Shown: piece after piece, positions 1 through 6,674 of the stretch
Position numbering within the stretch: the first letter of the stretch is position 1
How the letters are laid out: the number at the start of each line of letters is the position of its first letter
Source: Deltaproteobacteria bacterium
GTDB lineage: Bacteria > Desulfobacterota > Desulfobacteria > Desulfobacterales > ETH-SRB1
Assembly (NCBI GenBank): GCA_019309665.1
Contig: JAFDFV010000054.1
Coordinates: 1 to 8,672, forward strand
Reading direction: 5' to 3'
Length of the DNA stretch: 8,672 nucleotides
Notes under the pieces: generated by a model
Told to the model about the DNA's origin: nothing
The model's database searches: none
What the model saw: only the letters and a program-made list of their open reading frames with translations
Program-made: the position numbers and the translations under genes

Positions 1-111
1 TTTGAACAATATATCCCGGCAGCAGTAAAAACTTTGAAATATAATCTTTCAGCTTTTGAAGATGCGGAATTTCCGGGCATAAAATCGGTTGTAGATAGTC
101 TGGTGGTATAG
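1..111 (+). CDS. 3' end of an unidentified gene (36 codons, start lies before the window)
   Basis: Frame 1 is open from the first base to a TAG at 109-111. The visible tail begins FEQYIPAAVK and ends SVVDSLVV. It is a mixed charged/hydrophobic sequence with ordinary codon use, as expected for a helical C-terminus. I do not recognise the family and propose no function. The stop codon lies inside the first copy of a 14-bp direct repeat (104-117) whose second copy sits at 416-429. The gene therefore appears to have ended about 50 bp upstream of the dapB-like gene before an element was inserted, and the two may once have been in one operon. The call rests on the open frame plus this context; 36 codons is too short for certainty. 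Confidence 0.5.
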   Translation, partial: FEQYIPAAVKTLKYNLSAFEDAEFPGIKSVVDSLVV

Positions 112-117
112 TAGTTA
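104..117 (+). repeat. 14-bp direct repeat, copy 1
   Basis: TGGTATAGTAGTTA, identical to 416-429. It contains the TAG stop codon of the upstream partial gene. It is read as the left target-site duplication of the 118-415 insert. Confidence 0.75.
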
Positions 118-173
118 GGGAAACGTCAAAGTCGGTTCTAAAGCTTTAATATTAGGAGTTTCTGGAGACTTCA

Positions 174-352
174 AAATCCGAAATCCGAAATCCGAATATC
201 GAAACTCGAAACAATATCTAATTTCGAATATCAAATGACCAAAACATTTCAGACAGTTATCCAATATCTGCTGGGCTCGGCACGTTTAGAATTTTGGATT
301 TTGGTCATTCGTATTTGTTTCGGATTTCGTGCTTCGTGCTTCGAATTTATAG
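174..352. repeat. Palindromic 7-bp repeat region (AAATCCG / TTCGTGC units)
   Basis: Three perfect tandem copies of AAATCCG occupy 174-194 and are followed by degenerate gaatatcgaaactcgaaac. The right side carries the complement-like series gtttcggatttcgtgcttcgtgcttcgaat (read in pieces at 317-346), including two tandem TTCGTGC units at 326-339. An inner pair, aaatgaccaaaa (233-244) against ttttggtcatt (299-309), shows that the arms fold together. The whole is a long imperfect hairpin. I recall similar gaaatccgaa-type repeats being common between genes in Desulfobacterales and some other environmental lineages; that is memory, not a search. Confidence 0.7.
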
Positions 353-415
353 AAAATCCCATAAGTAAACAATTTTCGTTAAGTCAGCAGGTTATCAGCT
401 TAAATGACGTAGCCT

Positions 416-429
416 TGGTATAGTAGTTA
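416..429 (+). repeat. 14-bp direct repeat, copy 2
   Basis: Identical to 104-117; the flanking bases differ on both sides (g/g around copy 1, t/a around copy 2), so the match ends cleanly. It is read as the right target-site duplication, 37 bp before the dapB-like start codon. Confidence 0.75.
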
Positions 430-455
430 ACCACTCGACCAAATTTATCATAATT

Positions 456-461
456 GGAGGT
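456..461 (+). promoter_or_regulatory. Ribosome-binding site of the dapB-like gene
   Basis: GGAGGT lies five bases before the ATG at 467. It is the strongest Shine-Dalgarno match in the left half of the window and fixes the start. It lies just to the right of the second 14-bp repeat, so the insertion left it intact. Confidence 0.75.
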
Positions 462-466
462 GTTAA

Positions 467-1297
467 ATGGAGCGAATAAAAGTAATGGTAAACGGAATTC
501 CCGGCAATATGGCAGTGAATGTGGCAAAACATGTCATGAACGATAGCATGTTTGAACTTATACCATATGCACTTACCGGACCAGAAATTACAGAAGCGGA
601 ATATACTTTAGATTCTATGGTTATCAGTCTTATTCATGCGCAAGAATCTGAAAAAGCAATTGCCGAGATAAAAGAAAAAGAAAGTTGTTTTATCAGTGTG
701 GACTATACTCATCCTTCATCTGTAAACAGCAACGCCGGGTTTTACTGCAAGCACAATCTTCCCTTTGTGATGGGTACAACAGGGGGCGACAGGAAACTCC
801 TTGAAGATAGTGTTTGTTCATCATCTATTCCGGCAGTAATAGCGCAAAATATGGCAAAGCAGATCGTCGGATTTCAGGCAATGATGGAATATGCTGCAAA
901 AACATTTCCGGATCTTTTTAAAGGGTATTCCCTTGAAATCAAGGAAAGTCATCAGAAAGGAAAAGCAGATACCAGTGGAACAGCCAAGGCCATGATCGGA
1001 TATTTTAATGAGCTGGGAACACCTTTTTCCAAAGATGATATTAAAAAAGAACGTGATCCCGAAGTACAAAAGAATATATGGGGTATTCCAGAAGAATATC
1101 TTGGAGGGCACGGATGGCATACTTATACACTTGTTTCAAGTGACAATACGGTGCGCTTTGTTTTTTCGCACAATGTCAACGGCAGGGATGTTTATGCAAA
1201 AGGAACACTTGATGCTATTGCATATCTGGACAAGAAGGCCAAAGACGGCGCGAAGGGAACGGTTTTTACTATGATAGATGTTTTAAAAGGTGTTTGA
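467..1297 (+). CDS. dapB: 4-hydroxy-tetrahydrodipicolinate reductase, plant-type DapB
   Basis: This enzyme performs the NAD(P)H-dependent reduction of 4-hydroxy-tetrahydrodipicolinate to tetrahydrodipicolinate, the second committed step of diaminopimelate/lysine synthesis in the cytoplasm. In its 276 residues, an N-terminal Rossmann fold carries the nucleotide loop NGIPGNMA (about 9-16). VDYTHPSSV (78-86) and PFVMGTTGGDR (99-109) follow the family pattern. The substrate/catalytic segment is ESHQKGKADTSGTA (160-173), with H162, K166 and the SGT substrate loop. This form (ESHQ..K.D.SGTA rather than the usual bacterial E.HH..K.DAPSGTA), and the tail H-N-V-x-G-R-x-x-Y-A-x-G-T-x-D-A (235-250), match the plant-type subgroup also found in some bacteria. 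The glycine-rich loop has N-M-A where classical DapB has R/K-M-G. No other lysine gene is visible nearby. The start is set by GGAGGT five bases upstream. The family is secure; the subgroup is likely. Confidence 0.9.
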   Translation: MERIKVMVNGIPGNMAVNVAKHVMNDSMFELIPYALTGPEITEAEYTLDSMVISLIHAQESEKAIAEIKEKESCFISVDYTHPSSVNSNAGFYCKHNLPFVMGTTGGDRKLLEDSVCSSSIPAVIAQNMAKQIVGFQAMMEYAAKTFPDLFKGYSLEIKESHQKGKADTSGTAKAMIGYFNELGTPFSKDDIKKERDPEVQKNIWGIPEEYLGGHGWHTYTLVSSDNTVRFVFSHNVNGRDVYAKGTLDAIAYLDKKAKDGAKGTVFTMIDVLKGV

Positions 1298-1314
1298 CCC
1301 GGATAAACCGGAAA

Positions 1315-1492
1315 AGTGCCTAAAATGAGCTAAAGTGCCTAAAGTTGTGGTACGCCTTCGGCGTGCTAATTAATAACCCAAAGTTACAGGAGTGGTCCCT
1401 CACTTACGCATTGATGGCTTAAAGAATCTATATAAAATGGGAGAATTCCTTAACTTTAGGCATTTTAGGCACTTTAGCTCACTTTAGGCACT
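1315..1492. repeat. Inverted-repeat element with arms made of 9-bp units
   Basis: The left arm at 1315-1346 (starting agtgcctaaa) is the reverse complement of the right arm at 1452-1492 (ending ttaggcact), except for one base substitution and one extra 9-bp unit in the right arm. Each arm is a short tandem array of a nonamer close to TTTAGGCAC (three units on the left, four on the right, with one TTTAGCTCA variant in each). The core (1347-1451) is about 105 bp, has no convincing gene, and includes the small hairpin ACGCC-TTC-GGCGT (1352-1364). The element fills most of the 240-bp gap between dapB and the binding-protein gene. It may be a MITE-like element or could act as a cruciform or RNA hairpin. 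I see no clear target duplication. Confidence 0.7.
1411..1438 (+). promoter_or_regulatory. Possible sigma70-type promoter for the binding-protein gene
   Basis: TTGATG (1411-1416) is followed after 16 bases by TAAAAT (1433-1438), inside the core of the 1315-1492 element and about 110 bp before the coding start. The match to TTGACA/TATAAT is fair only, in AT-rich DNA where chance matches are common. If real, the transcript would begin inside the repeat element and carry its right arm in the leader. Confidence 0.22.
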
Positions 1493-1546
1493 CAAAACAG
1501 GCTGCCTCCTATAGGATGGCAATTTTACTATTTCTCAGTGACAAAG

Positions 1547-3304
1547 ATGAAAAACATAATATTTATTCTTCTATTTTTGACAGCTACGGCTACATCTGCC
1601 TTTGCAGATGAGATGTTTCCAAAAAAGGGATGGACTGACAGACCGGATCCTATAGCAAGCCTGAATGCTGTGGCTGGAGGAGAGATTTCCACTTTTGCAG
1701 GACAGTATCCGAAAAGCCTGAATTATTACATCGACAACAATGTTTTGTCTGCAGAAATCTTTGGAGCTTTATATGAGACATTATTATCCATTAATCCTGT
1801 TACGTTGGAATATGAACCGGGGATAGCGGAGAAATGGGTGATAGCGGATGATAAAAAAACTTTTACCTTTTATATTGATAAAAAGGCAAGGTGGAGTGAT
1901 GGCCTTTCTGTAACGGCTTATGATGTCCAATGGACCTATGATGCTATAATGGACCCCAGCAACCTTACGGGACCGCATAAAGTAGATATGGAACGTTTTG
2001 AATCACCAGTTGTAATAGACAAATATACTATACGTTTTACAGCTAAAGATGTTCACTGGAAAAACCTTGGCGCTGTCGGCGGTTTTCATATTTTATGTAA
2101 ACACGCGTTTGAAGGGAAAGATTTTAACAAAATTAATTTTGAATTCCCCGTAGTTTCAGGGCCATATAGACTCGAAGAGATAAATGAAGGAGTTTTTATA
2201 ACTTTAGAGAGACGTGAGAACTGGTGGCGCAAAAAATTCAAAAGGTCTCGTGGGGTCGGCAACTTTCAGACTATTAGATTCAAGTTTTTTACTGAGAGAG
2301 AAAATGCATTTGAGGCGTTTAAAAAAGGCATGATTGATATTTATCCTGTATATACTTCCAGGATATGGATAAATGAGACAAAAGGAGATAATTTTTTAAA
2401 AAACCGGATAGTAAAGCAGAAAATTTATAATTATAGCCCTGTTGGATTCCAGGGATTTGCAATGAATATGAGGAAGCCGCCTTTTGATGATTTAAGAGTA
2501 CGCAAGGCCATGGCGTTTCTTCTTGACAGGAGAAAAATGAACAGTCTTTTGATGTACGATCAGTATTTTCTCCACAAATCCTATTTTGAAGATCTTTATA
2601 CAAAAGAAAATCCGTGTACTAACGAGCTTGTTGAGGTGAACAGAAAAAAAGCTCTAAATCTTCTCAGGCAGGCAGGCTGGGTTGTAAATCCGGTTAATGG
2701 TTTACTTAAAAAAAACGGACAAAAATTTTCTTTTAAGTTTTTAACAAGAAATTCTTCTTCAGAAAAATTTTTGGCAATTTACTCTGAAGATCTCAAGAAT
2801 GCAGGAATGGAGCTTGTTATTGACAAAAAAGACTGGGCTGCCTGGGCAAGAGATATGGATGAGTATAATTTCCAGATGACATGGGCTGCCTGGAGTTCCG
2901 GTATCTTTAAAGATCCTGAGAGCATGTGGTCTTCAAAGGAGGCTGATAGAAAAGGCGGAAATAATATTACAGGTTTTAAAAACGCTAGGGTTGACGGGCT
3001 GATTGAAAAGCAAAAAAGAATTTTTGATATAAAAAAACGTAATGAAATATACCGTGAGATTGATAAAATAATATATAATACTTTTCCATATGTGCTGCTG
3101 TGGAATATAGATTATACTAGACTTTTGTACTGGAACAAGTTTGGGATTCCTGATACCGTGCTTTCCAAATACGGCAATGAGAGCAGTGCTTACTGGTACT
3201 GGTGGCTTGATGAAGATTCAGAGGCGGATCTACATGATGCTTTAATGAATAATTCTATACTGCCGCGGAAGAAACCTTCAATATATTTTAAAATCCTGTT
3301 ATAA
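1547..3304 (+). CDS. Extracellular solute-binding protein, family 5 (YejA/OppA-like peptide ABC transporter component)
   Basis: This is a periplasmic receptor that captures a ligand, in this family usually a peptide, and hands it to an ABC permease. A basic start and hydrophobic run (MKNIIFILLFL) end in a signal-peptidase site AFA|DE near residue 20. Family features follow in order: EIFGALYETLL (about 70-80), the conserved WSDGLSVTAYDVQWTYDAI block (116-134), VSGPYRLEE (203-211), and NMRKPPFDDLRVRKAMAF (307-324), the hallmark of the second lobe. The overall pattern (FFTERENAFEAFKKG, then an aromatic-rich C-terminal lobe) is closest to YejA-type receptors. At 585 residues the length is normal. 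The start is uncertain: an in-frame GTG at 1538 adds three residues, and neither start has a good ribosome-binding site. No permease or ATPase gene is in the window, so the receptor is either an orphan or feeds a transporter encoded elsewhere. It is likely co-transcribed with the LUD gene 13 bp downstream. The gene is AT-rich in places. Confidence 0.88.
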   Translation: MKNIIFILLFLTATATSAFADEMFPKKGWTDRPDPIASLNAVAGGEISTFAGQYPKSLNYYIDNNVLSAEIFGALYETLLSINPVTLEYEPGIAEKWVIADDKKTFTFYIDKKARWSDGLSVTAYDVQWTYDAIMDPSNLTGPHKVDMERFESPVVIDKYTIRFTAKDVHWKNLGAVGGFHILCKHAFEGKDFNKINFEFPVVSGPYRLEEINEGVFITLERRENWWRKKFKRSRGVGNFQTIRFKFFTERENAFEAFKKGMIDIYPVYTSRIWINETKGDNFLKNRIVKQKIYNYSPVGFQGFAMNMRKPPFDDLRVRKAMAFLLDRRKMNSLLMYDQYFLHKSYFEDLYTKENPCTNELVEVNRKKALNLLRQAGWVVNPVNGLLKKNGQKFSFKFLTRNSSSEKFLAIYSEDLKNAGMELVIDKKDWAAWARDMDEYNFQMTWAAWSSGIFKDPESMWSSKEADRKGGNNITGFKNARVDGLIEKQKRIFDIKKRNEIYREIDKIIYNTFPYVLLWNIDYTRLLYWNKFGIPDTVLSKYGNESSAYWYWWLDEDSEADLHDALMNNSILPRKKPSIYFKILL

Positions 3305-3317
3305 ACGGAAGGAACAC

Positions 3318-3971
3318 ATGGACAAGCCTATCGAAAATTATTGGAAGATACGCCTTGAAAATCTTAAGAAATCTTTGGAAGAAAATAACTTTGAGGTTTT
3401 TCTTGCAAATAACTCCTCTGAGGCAAAAGCAATTGTGCAGAAAGAAATTCTTCCCAAAACAGGTGCAAAGAGTGTTTCATGGGGAGGATCCTTAACATTC
3501 ACTAAAACCGGACTTTATCATGATATCAAGAATAATCTGGAAATGGAAGTTATAGACGTTTATGATAAAAATCTTTCTGATGAAGAAAAAAATAAACTTC
3601 GAAGAAAAGCACTTCTCGTTGACCTCTTTATTACCGGGACTAATGCAGTCACCGAAACAGGCAGTCTTGTTAACCTTGATATGTACGGAAACCGCGTAGC
3701 AGGTATTACTTTCGGACCAAAACACGTTATCATCCTGGTTGGCCGTAACAAAATTGTTCCGGATTTAGAGGAAGCTATGTTTCGTATTAAAAATTATGCT
3801 GCTCCGGTTAATACCATGCGGTTGGACAAGAAGACGCCTTGTGCCAGGACTTCCTGCTGCGAGGACTGCAAAAGCCCTGATCGTATCTGTAATACCTGGG
3901 CAATAACCGAGAAATCTTTTCCCAGGGGAAGAATTAAGATCGTTTTGATTAATGAGGATATAGGATTTTGA
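3318..3971 (+). CDS. LUD-domain protein (LutC/YkgG-related, DUF162) with C-terminal cysteine cluster
   Basis: The 217 residues form a single LUD domain, the fold of LutC and of the N-terminal part of LutB in the iron-sulfur lactate oxidation complex. VSWGGSLTFTKTGL (53-66) and FITGTNAVTETGSLVNLD (104-121) followed by GNRVAGITFGP (124-134) are the conserved core. A C-terminal cluster has C175, C180, C181, C184 and C191 in the arrangement C-x4-C-C-x2-C-x6-C, and could bind metal or an iron-sulfur cluster. Stand-alone LUD proteins of this type are common in anaerobes and mostly lack a proven substrate, so 'lactate utilization' is a family label only. AAGGA (3309-3313) precedes the ATG. The gene follows the binding-protein gene by 13 bp, suggesting one transcript, and converges on the T6SS operon. 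No LutA- or LutB-like gene is visible here. Confidence 0.85.
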   Translation: MDKPIENYWKIRLENLKKSLEENNFEVFLANNSSEAKAIVQKEILPKTGAKSVSWGGSLTFTKTGLYHDIKNNLEMEVIDVYDKNLSDEEKNKLRRKALLVDLFITGTNAVTETGSLVNLDMYGNRVAGITFGPKHVIILVGRNKIVPDLEEAMFRIKNYAAPVNTMRLDKKTPCARTSCCEDCKSPDRICNTWAITEKSFPRGRIKIVLINEDIGF

Positions 3972-3978
3972 ATGACAA

Positions 3979-4027
3979 AGGCAAGGCTCGTAGGTTGGGT
4001 TGGGAAACGAAACCCAACCAATTGCCT
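3979..4027. repeat. REP-like palindrome between convergent genes
   Basis: A perfect 9-bp stem, GGTTGGGTT (3993-4001) with AACCCAACC (4011-4019), encloses a 9-base loop. It is framed by an outer 6-bp pair, AGGCAA (3979-3984) with TTGCCT (4022-4027). The form gtaggttgggtt...aacccaacc resembles the widespread REP-type sequences linked to TnpA-REP (RAYT) transposases; this link is from memory. The hairpin fills the 60-bp gap between the two stop codons and could stop or stabilise transcripts from both sides. No T-run follows on either strand, so it is not a textbook intrinsic terminator. Confidence 0.7.
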
Positions 4028-4031
4028 GTTC

Positions 4032-6674
4032 TCAATTCACCTCAAAAACAAATCCCGCTTCACCCAAAGACACCTTAACCTCCTTGATCTGCTCTCCGGT
4101 CGCCATCCTGGAAAGCAGTTCCTTTGACATCTCCGGCAGCAAGGTGTTGGTTAAGATATGATCCACGTTTCTGGCGCCGCTGTCGACTTCGGTGCACCGG
4201 CTTCCGATTGACTCTATTAATTCCTCATCGTATTTAAAGGTAACATTTCTGTTTTCCAGCATTCGCTTTGCAATACGATCAAGCTTGAGCTTGACGATGA
4301 GGCGCATGTTCTTGTCTGTAATTGGAAAGAACGGTACGACCTTCAAACGACCCAGGAATGCGGGTTTGAAGCGTTTCAATAACTCTGGGCGCAACATTTC
4401 CGTCAGGGCCGGTGCATCCGGCATGGTCTCTTCATCAGCGCAGACCTTCATGATCATATCCGTGCCCAGATTGGATGTGAGGATGATCAGGGTGTTTTTA
4501 AAATCTATTCGCCGTCCTTCCCCGTCTTCCAGCATGCCTTTGTCAAAAACCTGGTAAAAAAGTTCCATCACATCAGGGTGGGCCTTTTCTACTTCATCCA
4601 GAAGTACCACGCTGTATGGCCTTCTCCTGACAGCTTCGGTCAAGACCCCTCCCTCGCCGTAGCCAACATATCCAGGAGGAGATCCTTTCAGGCCTGAAAC
4701 CGTGTGCGCCTCCTGATACTCCGACATATTGATGGTGATTACGTTTTCTTCGCCTCCGTACAGGACCTCAGAAAGCACCAGGGCTGTTTCTGTCTTGCCG
4801 ACTCCACTCGGTCCAACAAAGAGAAAGACTGCCGTGGGTTTTGATGGGTCTTCAATGCCTGCGTGGGCTGTCTGGATCATTTGGGCCACGGCCTCCAATG
4901 CATAATCCTGTCCGATAATCCTTTCCGCTAATAAATCCGCCATGTTAAGGACGGTTTCGATTTCATCGGTCAGCATGCGTCCCGTGGGAATACCGGTCCA
5001 TCCGGAGATTACTTCAGATATAATCTCAGGATCCACCACAATCTGAACCAGTGCTGAACCTCCTTGCGCCTCAGCAAGTTCCTTTTTCAGTCCTTTCAGA
5101 ACATCCTGCTTTTCGGATAATGCTTGTTTGTCGGAAGGATCCTTTTCGTGGATTTCCTGTATCTCCTTACGGACCTCAATGACACGATTAGCGATTTCCA
5201 TTTCCTTTTGCCACTTTTGAGTCAAATCATCGAGGCGGGTCTGGGCTGCTTCCTTTTCTGTGGCAAGAGACTGGATCCGCTCCACGTGCTCATGGCCTAT
5301 CAGTTCTTCCCTTTGAAGAATCTTCATCTCCCTGTCGATCCGGCCAATATCCCGGGTAGCTTCTTCAATAGCAGAAGGACTTGTATTCAGTCCTATGGCC
5401 ACCCTGGCACAAGCTGTGTCCAGAACACTCACGGACTTATCAGGGAGCTGTCTGCCTGTGAGATAACGATGGGACAGGTGGACTGCGTCAAACAAGGCAT
5501 CATCTGTTATCATGACATTGTGATGATGCTCAAGAAGCGGGGCGATTGCCCGCATCATCATCAGGGCCTTTTCCTCTTCCGGTTCTTCGATTTTGACCAC
5601 TTGAAACCGCCGGGCCAGGGCAGCGTCTTTTTCAAAGTACTTTTTGTATTCAGACCATGTGGTTGCTGCGATGGTGCGCAATTCACCCCGGGCCAGCGCG
5701 GGTTTGAGCATGTTGGCCGCATCCCCGGAGCCCGCAGCCCCTCCTGCGCCTATGAGGGTATGGGCTTCATCGATGAAAAGAATAATGGGAATGGGAGAGG
5801 CTTTGACTTCCTCGATCACGGATTTGAGCCGGTTTTCGAATTCTCCCTTTATCCCTGCCCCAGCCTGAAGCAGCCCCAGGTCGAGTGTATGGATAGCCAC
5901 GTTTTTCAGCGGCGGCGGGACATCTCCTTCTACAATCCTGAGAGCAAATCCTTCCACCACTGCGGTCTTGCCCACACCGGCTTCTCCGGTCAGTATGGGA
6001 TTGTTTTGCCTGCGCCGTATCAGGATATCCACCATCTGTCTAATCTCAAAGTCACGCCCAAGAACCGGGTCTATCTCTCCCTTTCGGGCCCTTTCGGTCA
6101 AGTTGATCGTATACTGGGCCAGGGCCTGTGCCTTTCCGGCCGGCATCCGTTGCCCTGCTACATCTTCAGCCAGCGCCGGCTGCGCGGCGCCAGTCTCTTC
6201 AACCGACCCGGAAGTCAAATCAGTTAAATGCTTTCTTAAAGTCTCCACAGAGATCTTTTTAAAGCTTTCCGAGCTTCCAGATAACATTCTAACCATTTCA
6301 TCGTTGCTCATAAGGGCAAGAAGAATGTGTCCTGAGCGGATACTCGGAGCCTGAAAGTCAACAGAGGCAACCAGCCATGCTTCCTGAATCATGCTGGGTA
6401 TACGGGGAGAGAGAGCAGGAGTCCTGGCGTTGCCTGTTTTAAATTCCTCCATGGTATGTGTGAGATCAGATACCAAACGGGCCTCATTGATTTCAAAGTG
6501 CCTGAGTATCTTCTGCATATCAGTGTTTGCTATCTCAAAAAGTTTGATGAGAAAGTGTTCTATGTCCACTTCATAATGGGTTTGAGACAGACAAAGGCCG
6601 GCAGCCGATTCCAGAGCGCTTCGGCAGGTAGTGTTCAATTTTCCTATCAACGATTTTAGATTTGATGCCGGCAT
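4032..6674 (-). CDS. tssH: Type VI secretion ATPase TssH (ClpV)
   Basis: This cytoplasmic AAA+ unfoldase extracts TssC from the contracted TssB/TssC sheath, so the subunits can be reused for another firing. The 880 residues are normal for ClpV. They contain a Clp N domain (about 1-150), which in ClpV binds the TssC N-terminal helix, and a first AAA+ module with Walker A GEAGVGKT (230-237), a pore-loop segment GAGIKGEFE (272-280), Walker B ILFIDEAH (298-305) and arginines R355/R356. A charged coiled-coil middle domain (about 440-535) follows. The second AAA+ module has Walker A GPSGVGKT (621-628), GSPPGYVGYGEGG (664-676), Walker B VVLLDEVEKAHP (689-700), sensor-1 TSNLG (733-737) and sensor-2 GAR (833-835). 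All ATPase residues appear intact. The N-terminus (LIGKLN...AAGLCLSQTHYEVDIEHFL) and location after tssG favour ClpV over ClpB. The ATG overlaps tssG by 19 bp and has AAGGAG eight bases upstream. Parts of the gene are much more GC-rich than its neighbours. Confidence 0.96.
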   Translation of the reverse strand: MPASNLKSLIGKLNTTCRSALESAAGLCLSQTHYEVDIEHFLIKLFEIANTDMQKILRHFEINEARLVSDLTHTMEEFKTGNARTPALSPRIPSMIQEAWLVASVDFQAPSIRSGHILLALMSNDEMVRMLSGSSESFKKISVETLRKHLTDLTSGSVEETGAAQPALAEDVAGQRMPAGKAQALAQYTINLTERARKGEIDPVLGRDFEIRQMVDILIRRRQNNPILTGEAGVGKTAVVEGFALRIVEGDVPPPLKNVAIHTLDLGLLQAGAGIKGEFENRLKSVIEEVKASPIPIILFIDEAHTLIGAGGAAGSGDAANMLKPALARGELRTIAATTWSEYKKYFEKDAALARRFQVVKIEEPEEEKALMMMRAIAPLLEHHHNVMITDDALFDAVHLSHRYLTGRQLPDKSVSVLDTACARVAIGLNTSPSAIEEATRDIGRIDREMKILQREELIGHEHVERIQSLATEKEAAQTRLDDLTQKWQKEMEIANRVIEVRKEIQEIHEKDPSDKQALSEKQDVLKGLKKELAEAQGGSALVQIVVDPEIISEVISGWTGIPTGRMLTDEIETVLNMADLLAERIIGQDYALEAVAQMIQTAHAGIEDPSKPTAVFLFVGPSGVGKTETALVLSEVLYGGEENVITINMSEYQEAHTVSGLKGSPPGYVGYGEGGVLTEAVRRRPYSVVLLDEVEKAHPDVMELFYQVFDKGMLEDGEGRRIDFKNTLIILTSNLGTDMIMKVCADEETMPDAPALTEMLRPELLKRFKPAFLGRLKVVPFFPITDKNMRLIVKLKLDRIAKRMLENRNVTFKYDEELIESIGSRCTEVDSGARNVDHILTNTLLPEMSKELLSRMATGEQIKEVKVSLGEAGFVFEVN

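Larger units (their letters stand above)
104..429. mobile_element. Putative non-coding insertion element (MITE-like) with 14-bp flanking direct repeats
   Basis: Exact copies of TGGTATAGTAGTTA lie at 104-117 and 416-429, bounding a 298-bp unit without a convincing gene. The unit's ends are imperfect inverted repeats: gggaaacgtca at 118-128 and tgacgtagcct at 405-415 match at 8 of 11 positions when one is reverse-complemented. Its middle is a large imperfect palindrome made of 7-bp repeats (174-352). This combination resembles a miniature, transposase-less element that duplicated its target on insertion. Fourteen base pairs is long for a target duplication, so recombination or repeat expansion is an alternative. 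This interval also accounts for the gene-free stretch 112-466; the last 37 bp (430-466) are the leader of the dapB-like gene. Confidence 0.5.

Noticed and set aside
174..346. CRISPR-like array
   Set aside because: Repeat units are only 7 bp, directly abutting with no spacers, and arranged as a palindrome.
235..423. 62-codon open frame on the + strand upstream of dapB
   Set aside because: It lies wholly within the palindromic repeat element, has no ribosome-binding site, its residues follow the repeat periodicity, and its stop falls in the second 14-bp repeat. It is best explained as a chance frame in repeat DNA.
821..1120. 99-codon minus-strand frame inside dapB
   Set aside because: It lies opposite the catalytic segment of a clear DapB, with no ribosome-binding site and no family resemblance.
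3993..4019. Rho-independent terminator for the LUD gene or tssH
   Set aside because: The stem is strong, but no T-run follows it on either strand. I annotate it as a REP-like repeat with possible secondary terminator action.
5124..6227. 367-codon open frame antisense to tssH
   Set aside because: The opposite strand encodes an intact ClpV with all AAA+ motifs. The antisense product shows no recognisable domain and reflects the GC-rich codon use of tssH.
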